Shown piece after piece: positions 48,596 to 61,063 of a stretch of DNA of 64,000 bases. This stretch comes from Phorcus lineatus (taxonomy: Eukaryota; Mollusca; Gastropoda; Trochida; Trochidae), in contig OV121092.1 of assembly GCA_921293015.1 (NCBI GenBank), positions 12,654,001-12,718,000 of the forward strand, in the 5' to 3' direction. The notes under the pieces are model-generated. The model was not told the origin of the DNA. It saw only the letters and a program-made list of their open reading frames with translations, and searched no databases. Position 1 is the first letter of the stretch; each line of letters opens with the position of its first letter. A program made the translations under genes and the position numbers.

Positions 48596-49874
48596 TACAA
48601 AACATGTGCTGGTTGAGGATACTCTTCTCCTGAAATAAATGGTTCTAATAACATTCAGATAGATACAGAGAGGATCTACTCCATGTGTTTCATGATGCTT
48701 TAATATGTGGAATCAACCGGAACCATATCTGATTTGTTATATTTACGAATTCAGACGGACTTGCCAAAAATACAGATCTTGCGAATAGTTTTCTTCTGGT
48801 AAAAAAACCAACATTATTTCGTCCCTTGTTGTAAGACAGTGAAACAGCTCATTTTCTTTTCGATATAATCTTGTTACTTCGAATGTAGGATTTTCAAATA
48901 ATCTTGTTTTACTTGAAGTCCACGGAGGCTGTACTCGTTGCATGTTACTGTAAGGATCTACTGTGTTAAATGTTAGTTTTCGATCCGGGCTTAGGAGAAA
49001 TATTATTCTGTATCAAAGTCCAAACGATCGAAAAATAAAGAGTATAAAAACTATTACTGTTTATTCATAGAATGTCATGCGAACAATACGACACTGAAAT
49101 CGTTTATATGTTTATATACCAAAATATTGATAGTGATGTAAATTATTAACTGTTAAACAAATATGAATTTTTTTTATAACGACATACAATTGCTTTGCTT
49201 GCTTAATATTTCGCCATAGGATTGGGTAAAATGAATTCAAACATTTATCAATGATAATGATAATAACAAAGACCAATTTCTTATCATCAATCATTAATTA
49301 TTTCTTAACATTTTGCCCTTATAAGCTTATTATGACGAATAAACATCCGAAGTGAAAGCATATCTTCTTATTTCTTTACTTGATGGGTCATCACATTCTA
49401 TGAAGTCTATGATGTCTACATTTGTGACCGAAAGTATGCGTTTCAGTAGGCTTTGTCTTTGAGAAATTCGTCTGACAATCACTTTATTCGGAGAATCTGC
49501 AAATGGCTGGATAGCTAAAATGGCCGTTTATGGCTTTATATTAACGTATACCAACTAATACTTATTTAGTAAGGATGTCATAACACCTTAAAATACGCAT
49601 GTGACCAGGATATCACACCAGTCAACATCTATAGACTGAGAGCTTGAACGACTATCGGTAGTTCCCACTGCACAGACAATATTAGAATTAGGAGATAAAT
49701 CCATTCTGCTTTTCATTTTTAGTGTTGTATGTTGTGATTTTTTACCCCTAAATTTAATTTCAAACCCAGCTTACGAGGTTTGAAATGTTAATTTAGGCGT
49801 AAACATGCACAAAATACAACCCAAAAAAAGAAAAAAAAAACAAGAATACTGTATCTAAATTCTAACATGACTAC

Positions 49875-50110
49875 TTAAAAAAATGAGGAACTGATTTGCC
49901 AAAGCAGTGTGTTCGAACCAGTACAGACCGGTTCCACTGTTTTCGAAACTACGGTACAGTTACATTTTGAACTGAGCACTCTTCCATCAAATATATCATA
50001 ACATAAACCGAAAGGTTTGTAAATACAAATCTTCTTTGTGTCACTGAAGATAATATCAACACTGTGACAGATTTTTTTACAGTCAAGACTTTTTGGTCGA
50101 CCTTTCACTC
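49875..50110 (-). CDS. Candidate Cys-rich exon, possibly decayed
   Basis: On the minus strand an acceptor-like TCGGTCTTGTAG is followed by 77 open codons to a TAA. Seven Cys occur in about 55 residues: DCKKIC, KKICIYKPFGLC, SSKCNC, EPVC. The CNC...EPVC-x-GSN run is loosely like the start of a Kazal-type domain, but the later conserved Tyr/Asn/Cys are missing, so the assignment is weak. No poly(A) signal near the stop. Could be the last exon of a secreted protein or chance. Confidence 0.28.
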
Positions 50111-51662
50111 CTACAAGACCGACAATGACTAACCCAATCAAGGGACGTTACTCTAAAAGTAGTCGCTCACTACAGGTGAAGTGTTTTAAACTTTGAGAAA
50201 GCCGGATAAGTAAGATTTATTTTGTGTCATGCTTGGGCACACTGTGCCAGGAAATATGGTCACTTGTGAATTAAAGGCGGAAGGGAAATGGAACCATTTT
50301 AATACATATTAGTAAATATTTAGAGGTAATTATAACGAAAACATGACTCCAAAGTAGATAAGAGAAACCAATCAGAAAGCAGTATTTTCATTCTAGTTTT
50401 AGTGTCGTGTTAGATTTATTATTTTCTATGTCCAGTTCATGTTTGTATATATACATAATTATATCCACAAGAACTTTCAAAGATAAACCCTCAATGAGTG
50501 TGAGAATTTGTTCATGCACAGTGACTTATCCCTTAAAATTATTCATGAATTATTTTTTCAATCAAAGTTAATCATAATTTGAGCAACCCACGAGGTCTTA
50601 ACGAATGACTGGTGAATAATCCGTGATATCCCGAGGCTTCACAACAAAAGAACCTATTCTTCTTGTCCATATGCAATGTTTAAGGGATTTGTGTGATCAA
50701 AGACCTCTCTCCAATGGTTAACAACCACACAGCAATTACAAACATTATCTCGACAACAAGGCTTTGTGTTTTTCCTGCAACATGATTTACCGCTAAGGGG
50801 GATGTACTTTCCATGTTAATTGCAGCCTGCAGTCAATCTGATTTATGTATTGTTGATGTGAAATTCTGTGAACCATGATCTCTTCAATGACTTTTGAAGT
50901 TTCAGATCTTTTTTCAACACTTTTTAATTTCACGACAAACCTTGAGGTTATTATATGACAACGAAGCGTGTATTGCTATGCATTGTACACTGGCGACACA
51001 CAATTTCAGCAATATTTAGACATGTTCAGAATCGCTCATCTTACAGTTTAACAGGGAAACATGTCAGCCATTATGGTTGTAGAACGGAGGATATTAGGTA
51101 CTGATATTGTGGCTTATAAGATATCGTGTTTTTATTCATGATGTGTCATTTTTGCATTTGCGTGTAGATGAATAAAAAGTCATCAATCTGTGTGAAATGT
51201 ATGTCGCTGAGACAGAGACTCACTGACACCATGGCACGTGTGACACCATAAGAATAATGGTCGTCAAATACTGAAATGAAAATTTATGTCACATATTTTC
51301 GAAGAGCTGCAATAAGATTCTAATATTATTATATGTGGGCGAAATAAATCCTGCTAAACGAATTCTAAGTAGAGTCATTGTGGTTAGAGTTAAATGCTAT
51401 TTTTCTATTTGAAAAAAAACCCGTTATCATCAGGATGAGATGAAAAAGGGCATGGTGATTTTTAACAAAAGTGATATATTGCATTAAAGATAACTTTCTC
51501 ATGTTCTTTCTCGGGCGAACTAGTTTGATGATAGTGAATCACAGTATTAGCTGTGTATATCCGACCCTTTGACAACGCTTGGCACTCATAGACAAAGGCA
51601 TGGACATCATATTAATGCGGTTAACTTGTTGATTAGGACGTCACGCATTTCTTTATATTCAG

Positions 51663-51795
51663 AGTATGTCGGTAAAGGGAACACATCGGAAAGGATGCAT
51701 ATATTCGACCCTTTAATCTCAGAAAAGCAAGATTTTCGTGATAATGTTTTCCTTATTGTAAAATCACAACATTTCGGCGACTTTCTCCTGATCAG
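51663..51795 (+). CDS. Candidate internal coding exon, unknown protein
   Basis: A good acceptor (GCATTTCTTTATATTCAG) and a consensus donor (CAG|GTAAGAATATG) enclose 133 bases that are open in one frame (two partial codons plus 43 full codons). Residues include YVGKGNTSERMHIFDPL and NVFLIVKSQHFGDFLLI. The frame's stop arises only from the donor's own TAA. Family not recognised; neighbouring exons not found. Confidence 0.35.
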
Positions 51796-52539
51796 GTAAG
51801 AATATGCTCCGAAACCTGGTGGTTTAAAGAAGTTGTCATCCTGAAACTTTTGCTGTTCATACACGTATGTATACAATAGGACTCAAGTATTAAGACTGAC
51901 GTAAGAACATATTACCTGTGACAGTGTAATAAGATCCGGAATCTGAGGTTATTTGGGGACACCTTTTGATGAGATTCATTTTCAACAACACGCAGGGAAA
52001 ATTGATTATTCAATCAAAGAATTTTCTTCTCAATAGCTCAAGCGTAATCAGTAAAAAAGATTGAAGGGTATGAAAGAAGATATTAGGATTAAAGGCCTGA
52101 ATTTCAACCATTAACGTCTGAAGAAAGTATTTTGATGATAATTCGGCAAAAAGAAATGGCCTGGAGCTGAGGACGAGAGTGATGAAATAAGTCGATAGAT
52201 TAGACGCTTGCCCGGTTGCTCATTGAGTCACAGCTAGGCACCGTGATTTCTTCAGGAAACTAATGTGACACGTCTGTGACTTTTACTTAAAGATAAGTGG
52301 CTTGTTCATACAGGCAGTTAACGCCCCAATGGATTTCGCCTTACTCTGCGCTTCGCCAGGGGCTCGTCAATTTATCTGCTGTTGACAAGTATGTCACAGA
52401 AAGTTAGTGATTTGTCCGCTGGATTTAGTTGAAACAAACATTCGAAAGTTTCGCCGCCACACCATTTTATCTTTTACAGATAAACTAACAGTGATGAAGT
52501 AAGAGCGAGTACTGATCCTGTTTGAATGTTGGTTCGATT

Positions 52540-52850
52540 ATAATAATATAGGATAATATAGGACATATGTATTGCGCTTGACTCCACAACACTTGGCCAT
52601 GCTCTAAGCGCAAACATGTAAAAGTCAGTATCTTAAAAGCAGGAATGTTTTGAGATGAGACTTGAAACTTGAGAGAGTAGGAGCAGATTTAATGTCAGTA
52701 GGGAGATTTTTCCATAGAGTTGCCGCTGAATGTTGAAAGGATCTTTTGACCGAAGGTTTTTAATATGTATGGAGGCACCACAAGAAGCAATTGGTCAGCA
52801 GACCTCAGATTATCTGTCTGATTGGTTAAGAGCTCGGTTTTCTGAATGTT
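52540..52850 (+). mobile_element. AAT-headed dispersed repeat (GCGC type)
   Basis: Begins TAATAATATAGG...ATGTATTGCGCTTGACTCCA and continues CCATGCTCTAAGCGCAAACA, then GATGAGACTTGAAACTTGAG and TTTTTCCATAGAGTTGCCGC. I recognise this order of phrases from a widespread repeat of sea urchins, molluscs and other marine animals, but cannot name it. Open frames on both strands here (52695-53076) come from the repeat. Confidence 0.6.
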
Positions 52851-53180
52851 ATTCCTGGAAATCCACATCGGTACACAACCTTGTCCACCAATTGCTGCAT
52901 CTTTTGGATATGGAGTTATAGCAAATATTTTAATCACTATGAACACAGTTGTATATCCATACAGTACTCTATTTATGCCACGCGTATTGGCCCAAAGTCT
53001 CCGGGTCTCGCTAACTTCTGATGGAAGTACATGGAATCGGACGCGCAGCATTAACTTAACATCATGGGGCGTATAAACAAACTCCTATTTTGATGATGCT
53101 GCTTCTGTTTTTTCACATGTGTTCAGCCTGATAACAGATAACACGGATTATAACAACATGCATGTAAATAAATACTTCAA

Positions 53181-53572
53181 GATTCAAGATTGTCTATCGT
53201 ACGTACACCTCAATTCAGCAGAATACAAATTCAAAATGTTCAACATAAATTCTATTCATATATAAAGGGTGACGCATGACATAATAATGAATGATTAATA
53301 CATTTATATCTTAATGGCTCGTGAAAGTCCCTTGGGTGCTTTAAACCATGAATTCGATATAAATGATCAATCTTAGTTTTTTGTTTGTAAGATTTAACTC
53401 CAGGGTTAGAGAATTTTGAATATAACACATTTATTTGTTAATAAATACTTGAGGTACAGTTTGTCATATTTACCATGTGGCTTTATCATTGATATGATCG
53501 TACACTTCTTCACAGTATGAGGGAAAATAAATGTCAAAATAAAAGAATTCTAGTGCAGTGGATTCAAGATTG
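53181..53572 (-). mobile_element. Possible small retroelement fragment between 12-bp direct repeats
   Basis: GATTCAAGATTG occurs at 53181-53192 and 53561-53572, like a target-site duplication around about 370 bp. The minus-strand frame crossing the right repeat reads CNLES...FPSYCEEVYDHIN, faintly like the C-terminal Cys motif of LINE polyproteins. These two readings conflict in part (the repeat itself would be coding), so the call is tentative. Confidence 0.3.
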
Positions 53573-55020
53573 CAGTCACATATATATATTATCTCATTCA
53601 AATGCTTGTTTTAGTAATAGTTTTTTTTAGTGTTTCGTCAGGTAATATATTATGATTATTCCGTTCACCTTCATCTACATAACACATTGATTTGCTTTAT
53701 TTATCTACAAGTTAAGTTAGGCAAAGGTGTGGCCCACATTTAGCATTACATGTTTTATCTATCATGTATATTGTTTATATGTACATATAAAGTTTATCTA
53801 TTGTTTACTTTTTATAGTAAATGGCTGCCAGTAGCCTCTCCTATGTATGTTAGAGGTTTCCCTTTCAGGAAAGAACTATGGATATTTTATTCAAGAGCGT
53901 TTTAAAAACAGATAATAACAGTCAAAATTCATATTATACAATATTGTTTACTTCTACTATTCATGTGATAAGATAAATAACGTTTATGACTATTTCAACG
54001 TTATTCTGTAATGACAATGTCTTTGATTTGATATGAATTTAATAGAATAGAATATTGATTTGAAATTATAAAAAAAATATATCGATTTTGAAGATGAGGA
54101 TAAAGCTTAAGATTCGCAGGCTTTAAAACGTCAATGTCAAACTCACAATCTGAATCGATATACCACATTGGTAAGAAAACAAGTCCTTTATCTAAAACGG
54201 ATTTCTGAAAATCCCATAAAAATAACAAACGTTACACGGCTTGCCGTCAGTAACCAATAGTTCTGTTAGCAAGGAACGACGGAATCTGTGCTTGCAATAG
54301 ATAAAATGCCTCACATACTAATGTCATCAAATGTAATATTAGAAGTTTATATGGCGTTGTGATATCCAATATCTTCTCTTTATATCCTGTTATGAATACG
54401 AAGTGTCTATTCCCTCCACATTGTGATTTTGCTCATAATCCTCTTATAACTCTTATATCTCCAATGGAACCTATTCAGATATAATGCGTTCATTATTTTC
54501 TTGTACAGAATTGAATGGTTGCAACTAAATTCCTTCTGTCCATCTGGTCCTCTTGATGAAATGAATATTCCATTATATTAAGCTGTACGATATTTGGATG
54601 TTTGGAACCTAGCGTTATCTCTTACAATTGCCTCTGTTATTCCGACAGGTATTAAGGACAGGGTTCCATCAACATGCATAAATACAACTCTGGCTTTCCA
54701 GGAGGATTTTCTTCTGGTAATGTTCATTGATGCCATGAATAGATCACAATGTCACCAGGGCAACGGTTGTCCCTGTCTTTGATGCCGTCAGTCAACAACC
54801 TTTTGGAAGCTTTTGATCATGTCATCATACATATATTCCGACTTTGAATCTTATACGTTTGGCATCTATGACATAAAAGTAACAATGTACGTAATGTACT
54901 CAAATTACTCAACTATGAATGAAATGAACAAATATCTTATTTTTGGCAGTTTTGAATGACCATTCAAGGTGATAAATTAAATATAATATTTCCTCAGTTC
55001 ATATAATATTTGTTAATATC

Positions 55021-55345
55021 AAAAGTAAAATAAAATATTATGAGCGAGTGAGTGAGTAAGTAGGGGTTTAACGTGTTTTGAAAACAATTCAGTTCTCACA
55101 CACGTGGATGACAAGCATCAAATAAAGAGTTGACAGATCAGGAGAGAGAGTTCGAAGGAATGTGGGAAAATACGGAAAGAAATGCATAGCAAGAGATAGA
55201 CAACAAGTGTTTAAACGACTCTAATTTGGTCTGGTGTTTACCCGTCGACCCATCCAGCTTGGGTGTCCCTACCAGGAGCATGACAGCTCCGGCTGGCATA
55301 GCTCTTGGTGTCTCTGAAGCACGCAAACCGCCACACCACGTCACG
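55021..55345 (+). mobile_element. SINE-like dispersed repeat
   Basis: GAGCGAGTGAGTGAGTAAGT then AGGGGTTTAACGTGTTTT and CACACGTGGATGACAAGCAT. The AACG...ACACGT(G/A)GATGA...CAT core recurs at 57690-57800. The adjoining CpG-rich part (55226-55345) looks like a continuation. A 121-codon open frame (55226-55591) starts inside it and has no recognised domain. Confidence 0.5.
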
Positions 55346-56264
55346 ATTTTAAGTCCAGAGGTGGCAAAACACTCCTTAACACGCTGTTATTACCAACAAA
55401 ACGAGTATGATATTCTTTCATATATCGCGAGCTGTGTGTTAAAGCTGGATCATGAAGTAAGTCAAAAAAAGTCGACTGACAATGTTATATGGGGCAGTGT
55501 GTCGCTTAACAGAATCAGACAGAGACAGAAATATACCGAAAATCATATAAAGGAAATACTGAAATGTTACACTACGTACAACGTTTCATAAACGATGTGA
55601 ATGATAATTCATTGTGTTAATAATAATCACATTTATACCAAAATAGTAAGTAAGTCAAAGTTAATCTGATAATATTTCTGCCAAATAGTCATTATGAAGC
55701 AAAAAAAGAATTTTTTGTAAAAGAAATATCTTAAAGGAATTTGTTTCATGTAGAATATATATTAGGATATGTTCAAAATTCAAGAAACAGTTTCGTAAAG
55801 TTGTAAAAGTTACATACTAAGTAAATCAGCAAAGTAAATCCATTTTGAGATAGAAAATAATATCTTTATCCATTCATTCTTTCAGATTTGTTGACGGCTA
55901 TATTTCCTCTTGAACCGCCTATTCCAATTACACATTTTGATTTATTACCCTGCAAATATGCCTTATCCAATAACCAGCACAAAACGTTGCTAATGTCACA
56001 TATAAAATGAGCACCAAAAGAAATATCAAACCTCTTTCAGGTTGGATATCTTGAAAAGTTATGTCCTCAGAAGAACTTGGTTTGTTGTGTTTATACATCC
56101 CAGAAGTTTAGTCTTTTGTGCAAAAATAATAGACTAACAGAGAGTATACCAATAATTATGTACTCGCCATATTTTCATGGCTGGGGCAGTTGTCTTACTA
56201 CAGATCATTCATAAAAACAATGAAGCAGAGAAACGTTATGAAATTAATGACATACTGTCTATGA

Positions 56265-56345
56265 TTAGTATCTTGTATGTCCGCCGATGGCATTCAAACA
56301 TGCTTGAACCCTTCTCCTAACAGCATGGATTGGTAAAACATATCA
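56265..56345 (-). pseudogene. Tc1-like transposase C-terminal remnant
   Basis: The minus strand reads AVRRRVQACLNAIGGHTRY followed by TAA (56265-56267). The R-R-V-x-A-C...GGHTRY ending is the well-known C-terminus of many Tc1/IS630-type transposases. An in-frame stop lies just upstream and no catalytic domain is visible, so this is a fragment of a dead element. Its terminal repeat would be expected near 55980-56050, where I find no convincing partner. Confidence 0.7.
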
Positions 56346-57689
56346 AACCATGTTTCTCTGAGCACACATTTACTATGGTTTTCAGTTTATATATCGAAAT
56401 ATGCAACTTTGGGGTGGTAAAACTTTACATATTTGTCAATATGACTATTCCTTTCATGTAAATAACCTAACACAGATGTCTTAAACAAAAGTGTATGATT
56501 TGAGTAGGTAAATCACATAAAACCGGTAACCAATAAGCCCCTACATAATTCTTTCCTTTCTTAACCAGCGATTGAGTACAAAGTTACAACCGTAGCCGTC
56601 AGTGAGTTTTACAGATGTTTTATAAAGAAAACTGGGCCCTGTTTTTTTTAAAGCTCTCTTGGTGCAAAGACTTCAAACACATCTTACATGAACACCGGAC
56701 AATGAAAAAATCATTACTAATCCAACACCAAATTCTGTCACATATGTATATGACGGGGGCATAAAAGAGCCATTAACTATCCAGGAGCTTTATTTATCCA
56801 GCCTTTACTTGACGACTTCGGACTATTTATTATAAATTACGACGAATGATTTCCCAAGTGGATGTCGTGAAGTCACAGAAGGTCGTCTGTGTTGATGGTG
56901 CTGCTGATGAGTGCTGGTAGATCATACAGGCATAAAGATATAGCAGTCTAGAGTTATAACAAGTACACGTGCAATAACAATGTCTTTATGGATAGTCGTA
57001 GACGAGTATCAGTGAAACGAAAGGGAAACATGAAGCTGTATGTGCTTTGATTTATTTGCACCAAAGGACTATTTTCTTACTGGGGATATGGTTTTGTGTC
57101 GTTATCAACACTGCTTGCGGCGTATACATCGTGGAAGGAGACACACCGCCCTTCATCACGTTCGCATGCAATGTGATTATGAGAGAGACACGATAACATG
57201 GATAAGCAGAGGTTGGTCTGGGGAAATGTGAAATATGAGAGAGAAATACGGGGCTTCTTTAAAAATAAATCTGTAGTTACAAAAACCGCATCTCCCCTTG
57301 TTTGAAATGCCATAAAGGTAACGATTAACAACCATCTTAATGTATTTGAGACTGAGCACTTTGATGGTTGAAGGAAACAGTCAAAACATATTCTTGCATA
57401 CATGCAATTTCATTTCTGGCTTGATAATTATTCATAAACCCTGTTTCCTCCACCCTCTGCAATTTTCACTCTAGACAGCTAACTTCAGAGATAATCTGGC
57501 CTTATATCTCCAAACCATTCAATCGGTGTTACAGAGGTGGTTTATGAGAAGCATTTTAATTGTTTCAAACATTTATCGATGCAGAATATGTATGACTACT
57601 TTTGATATTTTAGTGGCTTCTATAAAAAGATCAAATCCATTGATGATAAGGAGTAGAAATTAGAATGATAAGGACAGGGCTATTTGAGT

Positions 57690-57800
57690 TAACGTTTTTA
57701 AAAAATACTTCAGCGTCAGACACGTAGATGAATATCATCCAAAAGCGAGTGGACACATAAGGGAGAAAAGGCATAGCATTGATTGGAGAAAAGACATAAA
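57690..57800 (+). mobile_element. Second copy of SINE-like repeat
   Basis: AACGTTTTTAAAAAATACTT and CAGACACGTAGATGAATATC align with 55068-55200. Diverged, without the GTGAGTGAG head. Confidence 0.45.
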
Positions 57801-59150
57801 AACGGCATAATGAGAGAAAGATAGTTCAGGAAGATTATAGTTGTTAACGAATCAAACGGAACGTGCAATATTAAATATCAAACCTTAGACATAAATAGCT
57901 ATATAATGTTTATGTTACATTTTAATACATTATTAATTATGAAAATTAACAAAATATAAAAGTTGCAAGCTGACATCCTCTATCATTCGATATGTGAAAT
58001 AATCTCTCCATATCCAGCAATTTCAAGCCTTCAGAATGATAAGTTGTACTGCACTTAGCATCAACAGAAAAACCCTTTTGCATCAAAAGGATTCTTTCTT
58101 TCCAGAAATTTTATCTAATTTTTTAACCTAATGTATTTTTCGAAGTCTTAAGTAACGACAGAAAGATTGCGTATTTTATCTGACGATGGATTCGTTTAAT
58201 ATTATGCGTGGGTTTCACATGTTGTATTTTAACCTTCTTTGATAATTTACAGATAATGTGAGATTATGTTTGAATATTCTTCACATCGTTAATTTCTTAG
58301 CTGTTCTTGGGCAAGATTATGACCTCGACAGAGAAATACTTCAGAAATAAAAATGTAAGTAATAGAAAGTTCATGGCTGTTAAATGATGAAATGCGTTAT
58401 ATAAGGACTTACGATTAACAACAAGTATTAAATAGATAAAAGGGATTAAGTTTATCTGATAATTATAATGAAAGTCATTATGCTTGCATAAGACAATCTT
58501 ATTTGTAAAGGTTAGTGATAGGATATGAGATGAATACTGCGAGCTGACACTATTTAAAAAGGGTTTTTTTTTTCAAGATAACGTTACATCCAAACCTGCA
58601 TACCTGCATGAAAAATATCATCAAAAGTTGTCACACCCATTGAGGTTTTAATTCGAAATCAAATTTAACAAGCAGGCAATGTGTGGATGGCAGGATTAGG
58701 TCGTAAGCTGTTTATCATAGTCTAGTTAGATATGTGTCATCAGTTAAGTTATCCACGAGACTCAGAGCTTCCATTCCATGCCATATTTGAACTGCTTTTA
58801 ATGACGATAAATGAAAAAAACTATCCTTTTAACTATTTTCCTTGCTTATGAACCATTTTTTTTATAAAAAAAAGCCTCAACTCCTACAAAGTGTCAAATT
58901 AGATAGATGATAACAGACAAGGCCATGGTAAAGCGATCAAAGGTTGCATGCTCGCTGTAAAGTGCCTGTCTAAATCCACCTTAAGCATATTGAAATTGTC
59001 AACCTCAAAACGGCGAACTGTAGAAATATCTTTTTATATGGAATATATCTGAACATGCGATGTTCGATCACGTGTTCGGTTACAAGATGTAACATAAATC
59101 ACCTTTTACTTTCACAAAATTGATGGTCTTGAATGAAATTGATAGCAGAC
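57801..59150. other. Spacer, nothing recognised
   Basis: AT-rich, short homopolymer runs near 58565-58580 and 58857-58872; no gene or repeat seen. Confidence 0.5.
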
Positions 59151-59152
59151 TG

Positions 59153-59510
59153 TTATAAGATAGCGTCAATATCCAAGCACTGTCGCGAGCTCAAGCACAC
59201 TCCCACTTTACGACAAGGATTCACCAAGGAGGCTCCGGCTTTCCAATAATCAACCTGAAGCTCCATACACCGCAACCAGCGCGTCTTCTGTCCACGACGG
59301 AAGCGTCTGAGAGTCGTTGAGAGTATTTTCCAGCGACATAGTTGCCAGAGTATATGGTATTTACCGGGATTCATCCAACCTTGTCACAGGCATTGAATAC
59401 CGGTGTAACTCGCAGAAGTATTGTCTCCAAGGTGTATTATGGATTCGGTAATAAGGATTTCTCATTATCTGTTTTCTGCCAGGGAAGTAAGCGGACGTTA
59501 ACAAGGTAAG
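59153..59510. other. GC-elevated, exon-like patch
   Basis: This patch has clearly more G+C and CpG than its surroundings and is open in several frames. On + it ends with TCTGTTTTCTGCCAG (acceptor-like), 23 bases, and AACAAG|GTAAGAATATGC (strong donor, 59506). On + a frame reads SSDIVARVYGIYRDSSNLV and YRCNSQKYCLQGVLWIR. On - an ATG at 59340 with in-frame upstream stop begins MSLENTLNDSQTLPSWTEDA. I cannot decide between a + strand first exon, a - strand first exon, or a dispersed repeat. Confidence 0.3.
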
Positions 59511-59760
59511 AATATGCATGAAATGGAGCTTTTAAGTCAATGGTTTTCGAAAATACTAATCTCTGTCTCTTCGATTTTTATCTTCCATAGTAATTTCAGG
59601 CTATTCGAACTCTCTTGCCTTCGTAGTCTAATATAGTACTTAATTATTGGTAAAAGGGCATGATTAAAAGTCCATGTTGTCTTTAATATATAAGCTGTTG
59701 GCCTTGTCTTTGTATTAAGGTTTTGAACAATTTCGTTGATAATTTATTATTCTAAAGGGG

Positions 59761-59856
59761 CTGATACACGTAAGTGTATTATTATTTTGGAACTGATACT
59801 CGTATGTGTATTATTATTTTGGAACTGATACTCATGTGTATTAATCTATTTAGACT
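59761..59856 (+). repeat. 32-bp tandem triplet
   Basis: CTGATAC(A/T)CGTA(A/T)GTGTA followed by TTATTATTTTGGAA starts at 59761, 59793 and 59825; the third copy is degenerate. Confidence 0.85.
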
Positions 59857-60159
59857 GATGTGTGCACAGTTCACAGTGGAATATATTTCCGAAAATTGAA
59901 AAAATCCATAACTCTTGGTGGAATTATTTCATCAAGGCGTCTTTGTAGCAATTAGTCCTTATAAAATATTTACAATCAGAAATTACTTATGTTTTTCTAC
60001 TTAACCTAACGTTGTGTATTCATCACAATATACCATATCAATATTGATTATTTCCTCTACGAATATTGGTGAGCTCTTTGATTAATGAGATATTTGGAGC
60101 CACTGATGATAATACATTTGGCATAAATTAATGTAGGGGAAAACTTGAAATGATACATA

Positions 60160-61063
60160 TTTTTTTAAAAGTACTATAGCCACTTTTATTATCTATTAGC
60201 AGTGAATACCTTCTTCTGGTCTTAAATGGAAAGGTAACAGAGAAATATTTCTTAAAAAACGTGCTATAGCCACTTTTATTATCTAATAGCAGTGAATACC
60301 TTCTTCTGGTCTTAAATGGAAAGGTAACAGAGACATATTTCTAAAAAAAACGTGCTATAGCCACTTTGATTATCTAATAGCAGTGAATACCTTCTTCTGG
60401 TCTTAAATGGAAAGGTAACAGAGACATATGTCTTTTAAAAATGTGCTATAGCCACTTTAATTATCTAATAGCAGTGAATACCTTCTTCTGGTCTTAAATG
60501 GAAAGGTAACAGAGAAATATTTCTTAAAAAACGTGCTATAGCCACTTTAATTATCTAATAGCAGTGAATACCTTCTTCTGGTCTTAAATGGAAAGGTAAC
60601 AGAGACATATTTCTAAAAAAAACATGCTACAGCCACTTTGATTATATAATAGCAGTGAATACCTTCTTCTGGTCTTAAATGGAAAGGTAACAGAGTCATA
60701 TTTCTTTAAAAAAACGTGCTATAGCCACTTTTATTATCTAATAGCAGTGAATACCTTCTTCTGGTCTTAAATGGAAAGGTAACAGAGTCATATTTCTTTT
60801 AAAAAAACGTGCTATAGCCACTTTTATTATCTAATAGCAGTGAATACCTTCTTCTGGTCTTAAATGGAAAGGTAACAGAGTCATATTTCTAAAAAAAACG
60901 TGCTATAGCCACTTTTATTATCTAATAGCAGTGAATACCTTCTTCTGGTCTTAAATGGAAAGGTAACAGAGACATATTTCTAAAGAAAACGTGTTATAGC
61001 CACTTTAATTATCTAATAGCAGTGAATACCTTCTTCTGGTCTTAAATGGAAAGGTAACAGAGA
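60160..61063 (+). repeat. Ten-copy ~91-bp satellite
   Basis: CTATAGCCACTTT starts at 60174, 60264, 60355, 60446, 60536, 60627, 60719, 60812, 60903 and (TTATAGCC) 60994. Each unit continues ATCTAATAGCAGTGAATACC, TTCTTCTGGTCTTAAATGG, AAAGGTAACAGAG. That ~60-base core is nearly invariant; spacing of 90-93 bp varies only in the A-tract after ATATTTCT. The homogeneity implies recent amplification or gene conversion. No open frame runs through. Confidence 0.97.

Noticed and set aside
54001..54228. Minus-strand frame with VFLPMWYIDSDCEFD after an acceptor-like GATTTTCAG
   Set aside because: A possible exon but short, with an AT-rich tail and no recognised family; evidence too thin.
54509..54575. 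Short + frame after a strong acceptor (TTTTCTTGTACAG) reading IEWLQLNSFCPSGPLDEM
   Set aside because: Only about 23 codons before a stop, no donor or poly(A) signal; likely chance.
60160..61063. CRISPR-like array of regularly spaced repeats
   Set aside because: Units are contiguous with no unique spacers, period 90-93 bp, in a eukaryotic context.
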